From Porphyra umbilicalis (taxonomy: Eukaryota > Rhodophyta > Bangiophyceae > Bangiales > Bangiaceae), in the NCBI GenBank assembly GCA_002049455.2, contig KV918868.1:1-64000 (forward strand): DNA of 64,000 bases. The letters run 5' to 3'. The notes beneath the pieces were generated by a model that did not search any database, had not been told where the DNA came from, and saw nothing but the letters and a program-made list of their open reading frames with translations. Made by a program: the position numbers and the translations under genes. Shown here piece after piece: positions 30,074 to 42,620 of the stretch. How positions within the stretch are numbered: position 1 is the first letter of the stretch; each line of letters begins with the position of its first letter.

Positions 30074-32439
30074 GCAAATTGTACTTGGCCCCTGAGCTGA
30101 AGGAGTTAATCATCCATAGATTAGTTCTTTGTGCTTGGCTCCATGGATGAAATCCTTTGATTATCATCCAGAGCCACCACCACCCCGAAATGCAGAAATG
30201 TAGGGTAGACACCACCTGCAGCTGCACACAGTGTGTGCGGCCGGGCGCTCCTGTTGCTGATCAGCATCACCCGCAGCGTAAGATGCCCCCCCTTCCCCCA
30301 TTACCTATTTCGATGGCACGTACCGACGGGGGACGCAGCACTGGCCAGGGCGCTGCCATGGCGGTCGCGCCTAAAGTTGGGTCCCCCTCACTCGCGGCTG
30401 CCGCGCCCGCGCTCTCTGAGTCACCTCTGCACGGCTCGCTAGTGAGTAGGAGCCAACGGCCCACGCCGCCAGCGCACACCCTCACCGTGGAGGATATCCG
30501 TCTTGGCAGGCACTCTGCCGCATCCGCCTGCAGCACTCCCAACGTCGTAGTGTGGTACGCGCCATGAAGATGCACACCGCACGCCTCGCAAGGAGTCCAC
30601 GTGGAGGGCCCGGTGTGGACGCACTCAAACTTCATAAAGTAGAGAGGCAGCGCGTCAGTTGCCCAGGAAACAACTGCATAGTTGTCGCGCCAACGACGTC
30701 AGCCGGGCTCCAGAGAGAACCTCTGGCACTGGGTGAACGAAGTAATATCTCAAGAAGACTACCCCCGACGAAACCTCCATTGCTCGCTCGACCATGGGGA
30801 GGTGGCACCCCTCGCCATCCAGCAGGAGCAATACGTTGGCGGCAGTCAACGTCCTCCCGGCCAAGATTCCACGGTACAACGGGTCAAGCAATCGGCGAAA
30901 CGAAAAGGTACGATGCTTGTGCTCGGGATGAACCTCACGGTTGAGTGATCGGGCTTGGACCCACCCCGCGAGGACCAGTGGACCTGGGGCTGTACTGCCG
31001 CTGTCCGAAGGGCGTAGTGAATCTGCACAGAAGTCCCTAAACGGTTGTGTCACGCAATAGCGTTTTTGGCCGTTTTTTGAGCACCTCAGGGCTTGTGGTG
31101 AGCAGCTGACTTTCACAGGCATCTCGAGTCACAGCCAGGTTCTTGAAGATGAACACATGTTGGATCGACCGAAGTTGTGGCCGGTCGTACGATCTTCTAT
31201 GCAAGCCTCTAATATCAGTATTCCCTTAGGCCAATGAGCAGAAGGACACTCTCGTTCTGCTGGCCAGCCACAGGCTCGTATCATCGATAGAGCGTACTCA
31301 TTGGCCAAGAATCAGCAGCGCAGTGTGCGTACAGCCGAAAGATGGTTTGAACTTGATCAGCTCTGGCGAAACGTGTAGAAGATCCGGCAGAGCAGCTGCT
31401 ACACCATATGTGGACACTACGTGAAGAGCCGCAGCCGATGGGCTTCACGCCGCGCTCTGAGGCAGTGAATACGATCCTCGCGCTTCCAACGGTGCACGTG
31501 AGGTCCATCGACCAGCCCAACTGACAAAAACTGGCACCAAAAGCCGGACTGGCGGCACATCCAAAGTGGGGTTGACACTGTGGGTCCTGACTAAATTTAG
31601 TGAAATATAGTCCCCAAGTAGCACGTCTTTTGGGACCAGAGGAGGCTGACGCCGCAGCGGCGCGTGCCGACCGCGGATCAATGTCAATGCGCGTCGCTGA
31701 TCCACCGTGGATGATGATCTCACCGCCTCAACCAGTGCGCGTCGACACTCCCCACCCCCCTCCGCCCCCAGGGCGCCGCCGTCTCCCTTCCCCCACCCCC
31801 CCACAGCACTGGCTCCTCCCGCAAACCGCTCCCTCCCGTCGACCTTCTCCTGTTACATTTCTGGCCTGGCCCGCCGGCGTCTGGCACGGCGTGTGCACTG
31901 GCCACCCCCCGTCCGCTCCAACCGCACCACCCCACGCGCCGGTACTCGGGCGCCATGGCCGCTCCATCCCTTCCCGACGGCGCCATCATTGGGGGCGCCG
32001 CCCGTGTCCTGTTAGAGCAGCGGACTAGTGACCCGCTAAACGCCGATGTGGCAACCCGCGAGGGTGGGTGGGGCAGCGCTGGTGTACGCGGTGATGCTGC
32101 ACAGGAGCGGCGGTGGCATCATGGCCGGCAGCCGTGAGAGAGCGGAATGGGTCTGTGGAATGGGACTAGGCGAAGATGGCGTCTGAAAGTGACCGGAGCG
32201 GAGGGGGGAATGCAGACAGGGGACTAGCTACTGTGTCGGTCCGAAAAGTATGGCGTGCTCGCGGGGTGGACGCCAGGCTTGTCGTGCCGCGTGAGACATG
32301 GCCACTCCGCGCCCTCCCCGTCTCCTGTGGTGGGTGTCCTGTGGTGGGCGTCCTCCTGCTGCTCCGTTCGTAATGTCGAAAAGCGAATGTCTGATTCTAT
32401 CACTGGGCAACGCCCACACTCCTCTGCAGCACCAGTCCT
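30074..32439. other. Intergenic, no gene recognised
   Basis: Mixed-composition DNA with only short, overlapping frames. ATCCATAGAT-like and GGATGATAATC-like palindromic words occur near 30105-30170. From 31640 to 32000 the plus strand is C-rich. No repeat partner elsewhere in the window was noticed. Confidence 0.4.
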
Positions 32440-34357
32440 TCACACAAACTGCAGCCACCACATCCCCTTGACCTTCAGGCCGCCCCTCCCCACCACCGTC
32501 ACGTGCAGCGTAAACGGGCGCCCGACGGGCGCCGCCGCCCACGCCCGCAGCAGGCCGCTGCCTTTGACCTCAGACCCAAGTGTGTACGGATAGACCTTAT
32601 CGTCGGCCACCCACTTGCCATCGAGCGAGAAGTGGACCGTATCGATGCTGCCACGGGCGTCAGCCTCGATGAGCACCCCCTGCGCGCGCTTGCGCATACG
32701 CATGAGGGCGGGCGACGGAGGCAGCCAGCGTATCGCGTGGCGCTCTTGCACGTCAATGACATAGATGGCGGGGAGGGTGACGGGGCCGGGCGTGGGGGGG
32801 CCCTTGGTGAACAGCTCGTTGAGAGGGGGGGGGCCCGCCGACGGCGACATCGGGGGGGCGGGGTGCACCGCCAGCGGCGGCGGCGTACTGCCGGGGTTGG
32901 CGACGGCGGTGAAGAAGGACGCGGGGATGCGAGGCGGCGTCGCGCCGCCAGAGAACCCTCGGGGCTGCGGGGGGCGACAGTCGGGCGAGGGGCGTCGCAA
33001 GAGGGTGTCCAGAGCAGCACCAGGAAAACCAATGGGCGTCACCATGGGCACAGACACGTAGGCGTCAGCATCGGCGCAGAGACGGCGGGAGCCCAGACCA
33101 ACAGGCAGACATTCAAACCAGTGGGGCCCCTCGCTCTATTAGCAACCAACGAGTAGGGGCCTCGGCAAACACCAAGCGGCAAGAATAGTGAGCGTACCTT
33201 CAGGTGGTTCTGCGCGAGCGTCACGTTGCACGGCGACACAGAGCACACCCCGAGCGCGTCCACCGTCGCGATGCATTTGTCCGGCAGTCTGGTTTTCACA
33301 TTCGTGGAGCCGCCTGGCCGGAAGGCCGGCTGGTGGAACTCAGTCAGGGGGGCACCGCCCTTGATACGCACACGGGCGCAGTCGTAGTAGTCGCTAAACA
33401 CTGCATTGCTCAACAGTGGACGCCAATAGGGCCGCGCAACAATGCCAAGAAACAAGGACGCAACCGTCAGTAGCTGTCACTGTGCAGCAGACGCCATTGG
33501 CGCAACATGGAAGCAAGGCGGTTTTGACACTGTCCTACGTCCTGCTGTCGGCAGAACGACAAACGCAGCAGCCACCAAAATGGTTCCAACGTACCCGTGG
33601 GCGGTTGGAGGGCGTAGCCCCCAAACCAAGACCAGCCGAGCATGTACTCTCCGTCGGCAATGTTGGTTGGCACCCTCACCGTCGCGTGAAAGGCGGAACC
33701 CGTGAGGTCCCCCCCGCAGTGCTCCTCCTTGTCAGCCGGCGTGCACTTGAGGTGGCCCGCGCTGAAGCAACCCCACTCGAACGCCCCCTCGTCGTGCGCC
33801 TCGTGCGACTGCGCGAGGTGCACGGGCACGAGTGTCCACCGCACAAAGCCGCCGAGGTGGTTGTTTTTGAACCAGCGTACGGGAAAGTCAGCACCGCGGG
33901 TGGTGCTTGTCACGGGGGTCACGTCCTTGATACGTGCGTTTGGGCAAGGCCCCGGGCTGACCGGATAAAAGAACAACACCAATTGAAGGACAATGCCGGT
34001 ACGTAGACAAACGGGAGAGGTAATGTAACAACAGCGGAGCAGGCGCATGAGTACTTGATTGCGGTGACATGGGCGGGTACGAAAGCACAAGTGTTACACA
34101 GCTATAACCATAGTGGGGGAGTTCTCTCGCACCGTTGGTTTGTGTTTGACAAGCTGGGCCAGGACATTGATCAGAGTGACAAGCGCCTCCACGTACCAGT
34201 AGTGATCATAGCCGTCGATGCCCTTGCCAACCTTGCAGTTCCCATGGACGCTGTTGGGCGACGGCTGGGTGATGGACGAGTGGCCTCTGGCAGGGGCAAC
34301 ATGCGCCGCAGCGACGGCCGCCACGCTGAGCAGGAGCAACGCCCATCGGGGCCCCAT
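32440..34357 (-). CDS. Secreted LPMO-like protein with C-terminal Ig-like domain (4 exons)
   Basis: Exons, in order on the minus strand: 34357-34197, 33956-33595, 33400-33198 and 32964-32440, with compatible phases (2, 1, 0) and GT-AG borders, giving 416 residues. A signal peptide (GPRWALLLLSVAAVAAAHVA) is followed by ARG and then His26-SSITQPSPNSVHGNC. A mature N-terminal histidine is the defining copper ligand of lytic polysaccharide monooxygenases. Domain 1 has many cysteines, NNHLGGFVRWTLVPV (candidate second His), and GEYMLGWSWFGG, followed across intron 2 by VFSDYYDCARVRI, a layout typical of LPMO-like beta-sandwiches. A Pro-rich linker leads to a second domain (VHFSLDGKWVADDK, APVGRPFTLHV) with an Ig-like look. 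Family and substrate are unassigned, and cleavage after Gly25 is inferred. Confidence 0.72.
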
Positions 34358-37300
34358 GGCGGGACCGACCGTGATCAAGTTGAGCGGGAACGCTGGGACC
34401 TGGAGGTTGGCACCAAGGCCGAGCTGGCGAACGGGACTACCAAAGCACGAGCACGCGGGTGCACGATGCGTCGGCGCAGGAATCAGCTGACCTCTCTGCC
34501 TTAGGGACACGGCTGAAAGCCCTCAGGACCCCCGCTCGCACGTGGCTCTCTCCTTCTTATACTCTCCTGACGGAGAGACGCGCTCTGCCGGGTGCCGCGA
34601 TCCACTGCACTCGCGCCCTGGCGAACGGCCGCGTTACGCCCCCCGTTGGCAGCAACCTACGTGAAAGTGCTCCAATGGGGCCTCAGCCAAGTTCACCTGA
34701 GGCACCATTCGTTTTTCGTATGGATGGCCCGCGGCGACGATCTGGCCAGCCCCCCAGCACTACGAATCGGTCAGCAGAGACGGGGGGGTGATACGCAAAA
34801 GACCCGCGGAAACGCGTCGGCGGCATCCTCAGACTCCGCCATGCATGGCGGGGACAACCGCAGTTCGCTGCCTTCTACAAGCATACAGGGATACGTGGAT
34901 GGGAGTAGCGGCGCACGACGCATCCAGTGGTCGAGCGTTGCCGAGGTGGGCCTCGGCCGACTCGGGGCGGCCCGCGCCATCGCACGCCGTCTTTGAATGC
35001 CACGATTCCCACTATTGTTCCCGACGAGCGCCGCCTGCCAACGTTGCACGTCTGCGGCACCGCCCTCAGGAGGTTGAGTTCGACGCGCAACAGGCGGTGC
35101 AGTATCAGGACCACGGTCGGCAGCGCATGCAGGCAACGTAACGACGCCGATGCCACATGGCGGCTGGAGCGGGTGTTGTCCAGAGCCCGGTGGCCCACAC
35201 GGAGTAAACTGGATCCGCTGCATGGACCATCCTGGCGACGACTGACCGCTCGCTGGGCACTAAATGGCCATGAGCCGCTGCCTGCACAGCACGAGCGCGG
35301 CGCTGTGGCCCGTTCTGGGCGGGCCTCGACACCTCGTCAATCTCTTCCTCGACCACTACGCACCAGCGTGCAGGTGCCGGCTACCAATGGCGTCTGCGAG
35401 CCACACATCCGAGGGGCTCCACACGTATGAGAAACAGAACAGCTCCTGTCGACTGGCAAGACGTTGCCATCGGGCCAGGATTGGCGAGGAGCCCGGCTCG
35501 ATTCCGCAGAGGCTGACTCGTATGCAGTGAATGCACCCAATTCAGGCGGCTGAGCGAGACGGTGCGCCACACGAGGTCAGCCGTCTCCATTTTCCATCCT
35601 GGTGACTGCTGGATTGGATGGGAATGGATGGCATCTGAAATAGCCGACCATCGTGTACTGTACGCAGTGGCTGTCGAGTCGCACAGAGGTGGCCAGGCTT
35701 GCGCTCGGTGTGGCCACGCGCGACACACGCAGCGATCGTACAGTGTAGTACTGTACGCTCAACCGGACGTCGGGTTAGGGCACCTCTGGCCGCTACCGCG
35801 ACGACGACATGGCGTGACACACAGAAACCTCGTAGCGTACCACCCCGGAGAGTTACGTGCAAGACAAGAGCAGCAAAGAAACAAAGAAGAAACAATCAAT
35901 TTCAAAAACAACAGATCCCGTCGAGCTGCGCCACAGCCATTCCAACCCAGAGCATCCCGCCCGCCACTCCTCTCGGGACGCGCCTCCGCTACGCTGCCGC
36001 CGCCGTCGACTGCGCCCGTACCGCCAGCCTCGCGAGGCAGCGGCTCCTCGACCTGCCCCGCTGCTCTGTCGCGCCCCGCCCACGCGGCGCACGCCCCCCC
36101 CCGCGTCGCCCGCGGCGGGTGCACGGGCGCATCGAGGGGCGGCCGGCCGAGCCACCGCCGTCGCCACATCGCTTGGCGCCCCCTCTCGGGGCGGCGGTCC
36201 ACCCGTCAAGTGGCCCCCGCCCGCCTGACACGCCGGCGACCGGTACCCGCGGCCGTGCGGCCGTAGGGTGGCCACACGACCGCGGCCGCCGCGGCCACCA
36301 GTGCCAGCGGTTTTCCCGCCGCCACGGACAGCGAAGCCGCCACCGGCACGCACGCGGTTGGCCCACCCCCCTCCCCCCACTGCCCCCCCCCTGCGGCGGG
36401 CCACGCGTCGCCAACCGCCCTATGGCCGGTAGCACGGCCATCGGCGCCCCCCAGCCGTAGCCCCGCCGCCGCTGTGCGCCGAGAAGTGGGGGCGGCCGCG
36501 GCGGCGGCCGACGCTCACGGCGACGGCGCCCAAGCCGACCGCTCCAGATGTCTGCGGCGACCGCAGCCGCTCCGGTGGCCGCCGCCACCCCTCGGAGCGG
36601 GCGCCAGCACCGCCACCCGCATCGCCGCGCACGCAGTCGCCGCCCTTGCGTCAGCGGCGGCAGCACCCCCCGCTCGCGGCGCCTGCCGCTACGGGCGACA
36701 CGGCCGCCGGTCGGCCGACAAGCCTGGGCGGGGTGGGGGCGGGCGATGGGTACGCCTGCGGCGTGCTCAAGTGCGACGCTCGACAGGTCTGAGCTACAAA
36801 TCCCTGCAGTGATCCTCATTGCAAGTCACACGGCAGGCATCTTTGAAAGCGTTTGGCATCAACTAAATAGCATTGTCATTGACCATCGTGACCAGGACAG
36901 TACAGCCCGCAGCCCAGTTCCAGGGCTGGATGGGCCGACGGACAGCAGTCTCGTTCGATCGCCGTCCGCGGCGCACGTTGTAATATCAGCTGATTTGCAA
37001 TATTGAAAGAAAGGCCAGCGGCAGCACCCAGGGAGAGACCGGGGACCGTGCGCCACTGCCCAGATGCGACTGAAGGCTCCCCATGATGCGGATGATCCAC
37101 GAGCAGCGAGCCAACGGGCGGGCGCACTCGAGTAGTGTACCCACACGGGGGTACAGCGCAGAGGACGATTCACGGTTTCTCGCCGCAGCCGGGGTTGACG
37201 GCGAGTTCTAAGGGTCGCTCCAGTGACCCAAAAACGTAGATTCTCTGCAAGCCCATTGGCAGAGCTAAGGTCAGAACCTGGGGTCATCCTCCAGTACGAT

Positions 37301-38125
37301 GCGGAGCGACAGCCAGATTGTTGGTCTTCTGCGGGAGAAAAGTCCGCGCGATTCTCACTCTGTTTACCCTGTAACTCGGAATGTCTCTCGGTCTCGCTGA
37401 CCAATTTGAACTTGAGGATGAAAGCAGAAGAAAATTAGTCGCGATCGCTGAGACTGACTGAAGCGCCGGAGGGAGGAGAGCACAGTGACGTCCCAGAGCC
37501 AGTATGTTATGTCCGAGATCTCTTCCCTCGAAGCGCCACAGCGGCACACTTACTTCCAGGCGGACAGCGAGGGGCGTGGGCCGGGCTTCGGCGAAAAGTG
37601 CGGCGCGAACGCGGTGGCAGCAACGCAGCGTCTTGGCGCTTTCGTGGAGGATTACTTGGCCACTTGAAAGCCACTCCGCAACGCCGCGCAGCGCTACCAA
37701 TGGCGAAGGGCGCGGGGCCAACGTCAACGCGTTTGGTTGCGAGGGAGCACAGATATGCCTCTCCGAGGTCTCCACGCCCACAAGACTGTGCTTGACACAG
37801 GGTTGAACAGTCTCATAGTGTAGTTATGAGTCCTTGGAGGGCACTTGTTCCAAGCCCCAAGCCCTATCATTTCTATAGCTAACTCCGGTTCTGTGACTTC
37901 GGAGTTATTGAGCTGACGCATCGCTGGCTGGCCGTTCTGTCCGATCCCCTCGAGAGTCTGGCTCGCGTGTCCCGGGAGCGGCCTTCCCGAGGGACGGTTC
38001 CTTGCACGAGCCAAGGTCGTAAGGAAGGCTCGGCGAGGAGTCCCAGACTGCTCAGCGGATTGTGGGCCCACGTTACTGGGACGCAGGTTCTTGCAGGGAA
38101 GCTGGAGGAAAGCGTGAATGGGGCT
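34358..38125. other. Intergenic, no gene recognised
   Basis: A 3.8-kb stretch of mixed composition. Between 35940 and 36740 it is GC-rich and open on both strands. One plus-strand stretch there (RLRYAAAAVDCARTASLARQ) has an amphipathic, protein-like look and could be a decayed exon, but nothing adjacent supports it. A GTACAGT / ACTGTAC hairpin lies at about 35737-35755. No TIR pair was identified. Confidence 0.35.
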
Positions 38126-39616
38126 CAGTGCACCTCGTCGCTGGATCCACCACGAGCCCGTTGTTCCCCTAAATCGCTCGTACCAAACCTTGCACGACCC
38201 CTTCGAAACGCCTGTACGAGGCGTTTTTCTTGTAAAAAAAATGTTGAAACATGCCTACGTTTGCACGGAAGCAGTTTGCAAAGACTTCTTGGATGCACCA
38301 GAAGCCTCTTTGAGAGCCGCCTCCTATGGTCTTGAGCGACATGGTCAAAATGCGCATGTGCAAACGTACACATGTGCTCAATGAGTGCGTACGGGCGCTC
38401 CCATCCTTCCAACGAGGTGTTTTGGAATTCTTGCACGCTTCATTAAGGCACCCTTTTCGAGGGGTGCGTATCACGTCGCGCGCGGGGTCTGGAGGTGCGG
38501 GGAAAGTCCCTTTTTGCCACATTTATGTACCCATGTGCCCGACTTTATCACACTTACTTCTAGCCGCAGGAACAACATCTGCCCTTCCACAAACGGCGAT
38601 TGGCAATGGTTAGAAAAATGAGACTTCCCATTCCACTAAGTTCTTCGACGAGTGCCTAAGAACGGTGCATCCCGAGCGGACAAGAGGCTTCCCGGCGCTC
38701 ACGAAGCCGCGGGGGTTGCGGCGCGATCCGCATCGATCCGCGGGTCCGCTGACTTGGCGTGGTGTCCCGCAAAGTCTGACATGCTGCCGAAGCCCCATGC
38801 GGAAGCGGAGCCCGGCTCTCGCCGTGCGGACCGACACCACATCGAGTACCCCCACCTTTTACTGCTGTCACGGTCCCTAAGAAAGTCCGCCAAGCTGCGC
38901 TGTACCAGTCTGAGCTGCGCTGCATCAGGCCTGTATCTCGCCCTTCCCATTCTCGTCAAAAAACTCCGCGGTTGACGGCATGAGTGAGGATTGCGCATGG
39001 CTGAACATTGGGCACAGCTGGGAACTGTGCACTGGGCGTCGGGTGCCGTGGTGAAGGGGGGGCCGGGGAGGGCAGCGCAAGCAAGGAGTGAGCCGGGACT
39101 GCACCATCGCTTGTGAGGCCACGTCCTACGTCTTCTATTGATACAGGAAAGGGGTGCTTTCTCGCCCCCGCAGGTACAGGAGGCCGCGAGAGGGTGTCGG
39201 CTGCGGCCGCGGCCAGAGCGGGTAACGCCGGTAGAGGGGCGTCAGGCTGCGAAAACTGCCTGCTCTCTTCCCACCCACCACCTCGGAGTGGGCGCAACCT
39301 TCCTCTGCTCGTGGGCTGCACGATGGTGTCCTTCTACGTATTTCTCGCCCTACTTGGCACAGGTCCGGTACTGAGCACCGCACCCGTTTAGTGTATCAAG
39401 TTGCACTGGTAAGAACTTGAGTAGACTTCATAGAGCTCTTGATCACGCCCTAATCTCGTCGTCACCACGCCACAACGAGTTTTTTGGACTGGATACGAGC
39501 TATGTATGTAACACTGCTAAATTTAGTGTACGAGGCAGCACCCGTTTTCAACGAGCGTGTACGAGCAATTCGAGGGAAAAACGGGCTCGTGGTGGATCCA
39601 GCGATGAGGTGCACTG
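38126..39616. mobile_element. 1.49-kb element with about 60-bp terminal inverted repeats
   Basis: The left end CAGTGCACCTCGTCGCTGGA continues TCCACCACGAGCCCGTT and TCGCTCGTAC. The right end is the same sequence inverted, with about six differences in 60 bp. Subterminal words (TGCACGAGCC, CGTTTGCACG, GTGCAAACG, GTACGAG) recur on both strands. There is no transposase frame, and flanking bases do not show an obvious target duplication, so it may be an older insertion. CAGTG termini are compatible with hAT-like or other cut-and-paste families. Confidence 0.75.
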
Positions 39617-40080
39617 CGTAGGCGGCCGCCTGTTGGCTCCCTGCCCTCGGGCACCTCACTGCATCCACAACAAGAGCGCCGCTTCCCACGGGGCGGCGGA
39701 GACACGAGGGGTTTGGAACGGGCAGCTCGCACGCCGGCGCCCACCGAAGGTGCCGCTGCGCCACCGGCGCCAGCCCTCGATGCGTGTCGCGCGACGACTC
39801 GCTGCCGCCGTGCGCAGCGGCCAGAGTATGGCAGCCGCCCGTGTTATGGCCTTCGACGGATGGCCGGCCATCGCTGCTGCCCGCTGCTCGTCGGCGGAGC
39901 CCGGCCACCCGCACAGGTGGGTTTTCAAGAGGTCGCCACCGTCTGGCCCGTCTGCCATCACAGAGCACGGCGTTGCCCAAAGACGGTCGACGTTTCTGTC
40001 TCCCCCCACCGCCCTTCCCCTCTCTACCGGCCACTCTCGCCCCCGACGCCCGTAGACGTGCGTGGCCCTTGTGCCAAACC
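39617..40080. other. Upstream region of the DBM-Hint gene
   Basis: GC-rich from 39617 to 39960, then pyrimidine-rich on the plus strand directly before the start codon (TCCCCCCACCGCCCTTCCCC). No promoter element can be named. Confidence 0.35.
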
Positions 40081-42579
40081 ATGCGCAGGCCGGCTCGCGC
40101 CGCCGCTGTTGCCGTGGCAGCGGCCGCCGCCGTTACTGCGGCCGCCGTCGTCTCCCCGACAGGCGGCTTGCGCCCCTACAATGCAAGTGCGCCGCTAGAC
40201 GATACGGCCGTCCTGTCTTGGACGCTCACGCCATCGGGCGTGCGGTTTGGTCTCGTCGTCACCGACGCGGCGGTCGTGAGCGCAGACGCGTCGGCGCTGT
40301 GGGTCGGCCTCGGCATTGGCGAGCCGACGAGCGGCTCCATGGTCGGCGCCGACATTGTGACGGCCGAAATGACGGGCGACGCAGAGTGCCGCCTCACCAA
40401 CCGCCACGTGCCGTCTGTGGCCTATCCGCTCAACGTGGCCGCGGGCGGCGACGCCATCTTTCCAGAACCCGACGACACGTGCGAGGGCAGCCCCGACGCG
40501 TGGACGCTCGTCGCGTGTGTCGTGGACGCGTCGGCGGGGACGCTCACCCTCGAGGTCGACCGCCCGCTGGCGGCGGCCAACCCCGCCCAAGACCGACCCG
40601 TCGTGGCCGGCACCAACATCCTCATGTACGCGTTTGGGGACGGGTTTGGGTACCACGGAATGCGCCGCCGGTCGTCCTCCGTCGACTTGACGTCGACGGG
40701 GCGCACGGCGGTGGCGGCGGGGCGGCTGGCCGACTCGGGGCGCCTCCCCGCCGATGCGACGGCCTCGCAGCTGCTGACGGTGCCGGCGTACGCCGTCTCC
40801 CCCAACCGCACCGACTATGGGTGTTCGTCATTTGAGATTTCGCTCGGCGGCGGCGGCGGCAGCGGTGGCGGGCGGCAGGTTGTCGCAGCCGAGGCGCTCA
40901 TTGACACGGCGACAAAGGCGGGGCCGCTCGTGCACCACTTGGTGCTCTACTCGTGCGTGCGGGACGAAATTTGGACGAGCTGGGCCGACGGCGGCAACTG
41001 CTTTACGGTGCAACCGCGGTGCCGGGACGTGGTGTTTGTGTGGGCGGCGGGCTCCGCGCCGCTAATCATGCCGCCCGCGGCGGGCTTTCCCGTAACGCAG
41101 GAGGAGCGCACGTACATCTTGCAGGTACGTTGGGGGGGGGGGGGGGCGCTGGACAACGAGGGTTGGGAGGGGGGATGGGTGCGCCGCATGGTCATGGGGA
41201 GGAGGAGGCAGCTGTCGCCGCCTGGCGAGGCCAGTCGTGGGGGGCGGGGGGCGCTTCACGGGGAGACGGGGGTTCGCGCGTGGACCTGCCGACGGTGGAT
41301 GACTGACGCTCTCATGGTCGGATTGCACCTTGGCCGCCGCCACGTCCGTGATCCGCCTCGGTGACGCGTGACTCGCACGGGCGCGTCGACCCCATCGCCT
41401 TGTCCCTGGCGTGCTGCCCTCCTTGTGTTCTGTTGTCGCCCCCCCTCCCTCTCCCGCCCCCCCGCCCCCCTCCCGCGCTGCCCCTCTTGCCCATCTCCCA
41501 GGTGCACTATGACAATCCCGAGGGCCTGACGGGCGTCGTCGACGACAGCTCGTCCGTCCTCCTCCACTTTACCGACGTGCCGCGGGAGCAAGAAGCGGGC
41601 ACGATCAACATTGGGGACCCCAACGTGGTCCTCTTTGGCCAAACCGTCGAGAGCGGCCGCAACTACACCATCCGGTGCCCCGCCGAGTGCACGTCGCAGC
41701 TGGCGCAGCCGCTCACCGTCTACAACTCGATGCTGCACGCGCACCGGACGGCGCTGTACCTCTTCACCAACCAGTTCCGCAACGGCACCTTTCTCCGCAC
41801 GCTCGAGGGCACCCGCTTCTGGTACGTTTGGCCGACATCTGGGGGGCGTCGACGGGCGTCTGGGCTGTTTTCTGAGTGCTGTGGGGGGGGGGGGAGCCCG
41901 CCGCGGCGGCGCTAGGGTGGGTGGCAGCTGCTGTCTGTGCGTTCCCTCTCCGTGTGCGTTGAGATGCTGACAGACAATCGGACCCGCCGGACATGCCCGC
42001 GTGCCAATTGTTGCTCCCTTTGATACCTGCTTTTTTTCCCGCCTCGTCCGCGCTCGTTGGGGTTCCCCACGCCTTGCCCCCCCCCTCCCCCCCCCCTCTG
42101 CATGGCGGTAGGTCCAACGACAACCAGCGGCCGTCGCTCTTTGCCGAAGCCGACCTCCTCCCCGGCGACGTGCTCGAACTCACGGGCGCGTACGATACGG
42201 CCAAACTCGACGCCGCCCGCGCCGCCGGCGCCCCCGACGCAGAGCCGCCGACGGTGTGGGGCATCGGCACCCCCGACGAGATGCTCATGTCCTTCCTCTT
42301 TGTTTACCCGCGCCCGCGGCGCGCGGCGGCGCCACCCACCGACACGATCAACTATTGCGGGTTGGCGCTCGTCGACGCGGCGGGCAGCCGGGGGACCCTG
42401 TGCTCCAACGGGGTACTCTTTGCGCCGGGCACGTCAGTGCTGCCGATAGATCCGCTGTTGGAGAATGGGGCGGCGGGCTGGTCGACGCCGTTTGGGGGGG
42501 GGGGATGTGCGCGGTGGCTGGGGGTGGGGGAGGGGGGGGAGGCGGGGGGGCGCCCCCGGTTGACGACGGCATCAGCCGT

Positions 42580-42620
<41 letters not shown>

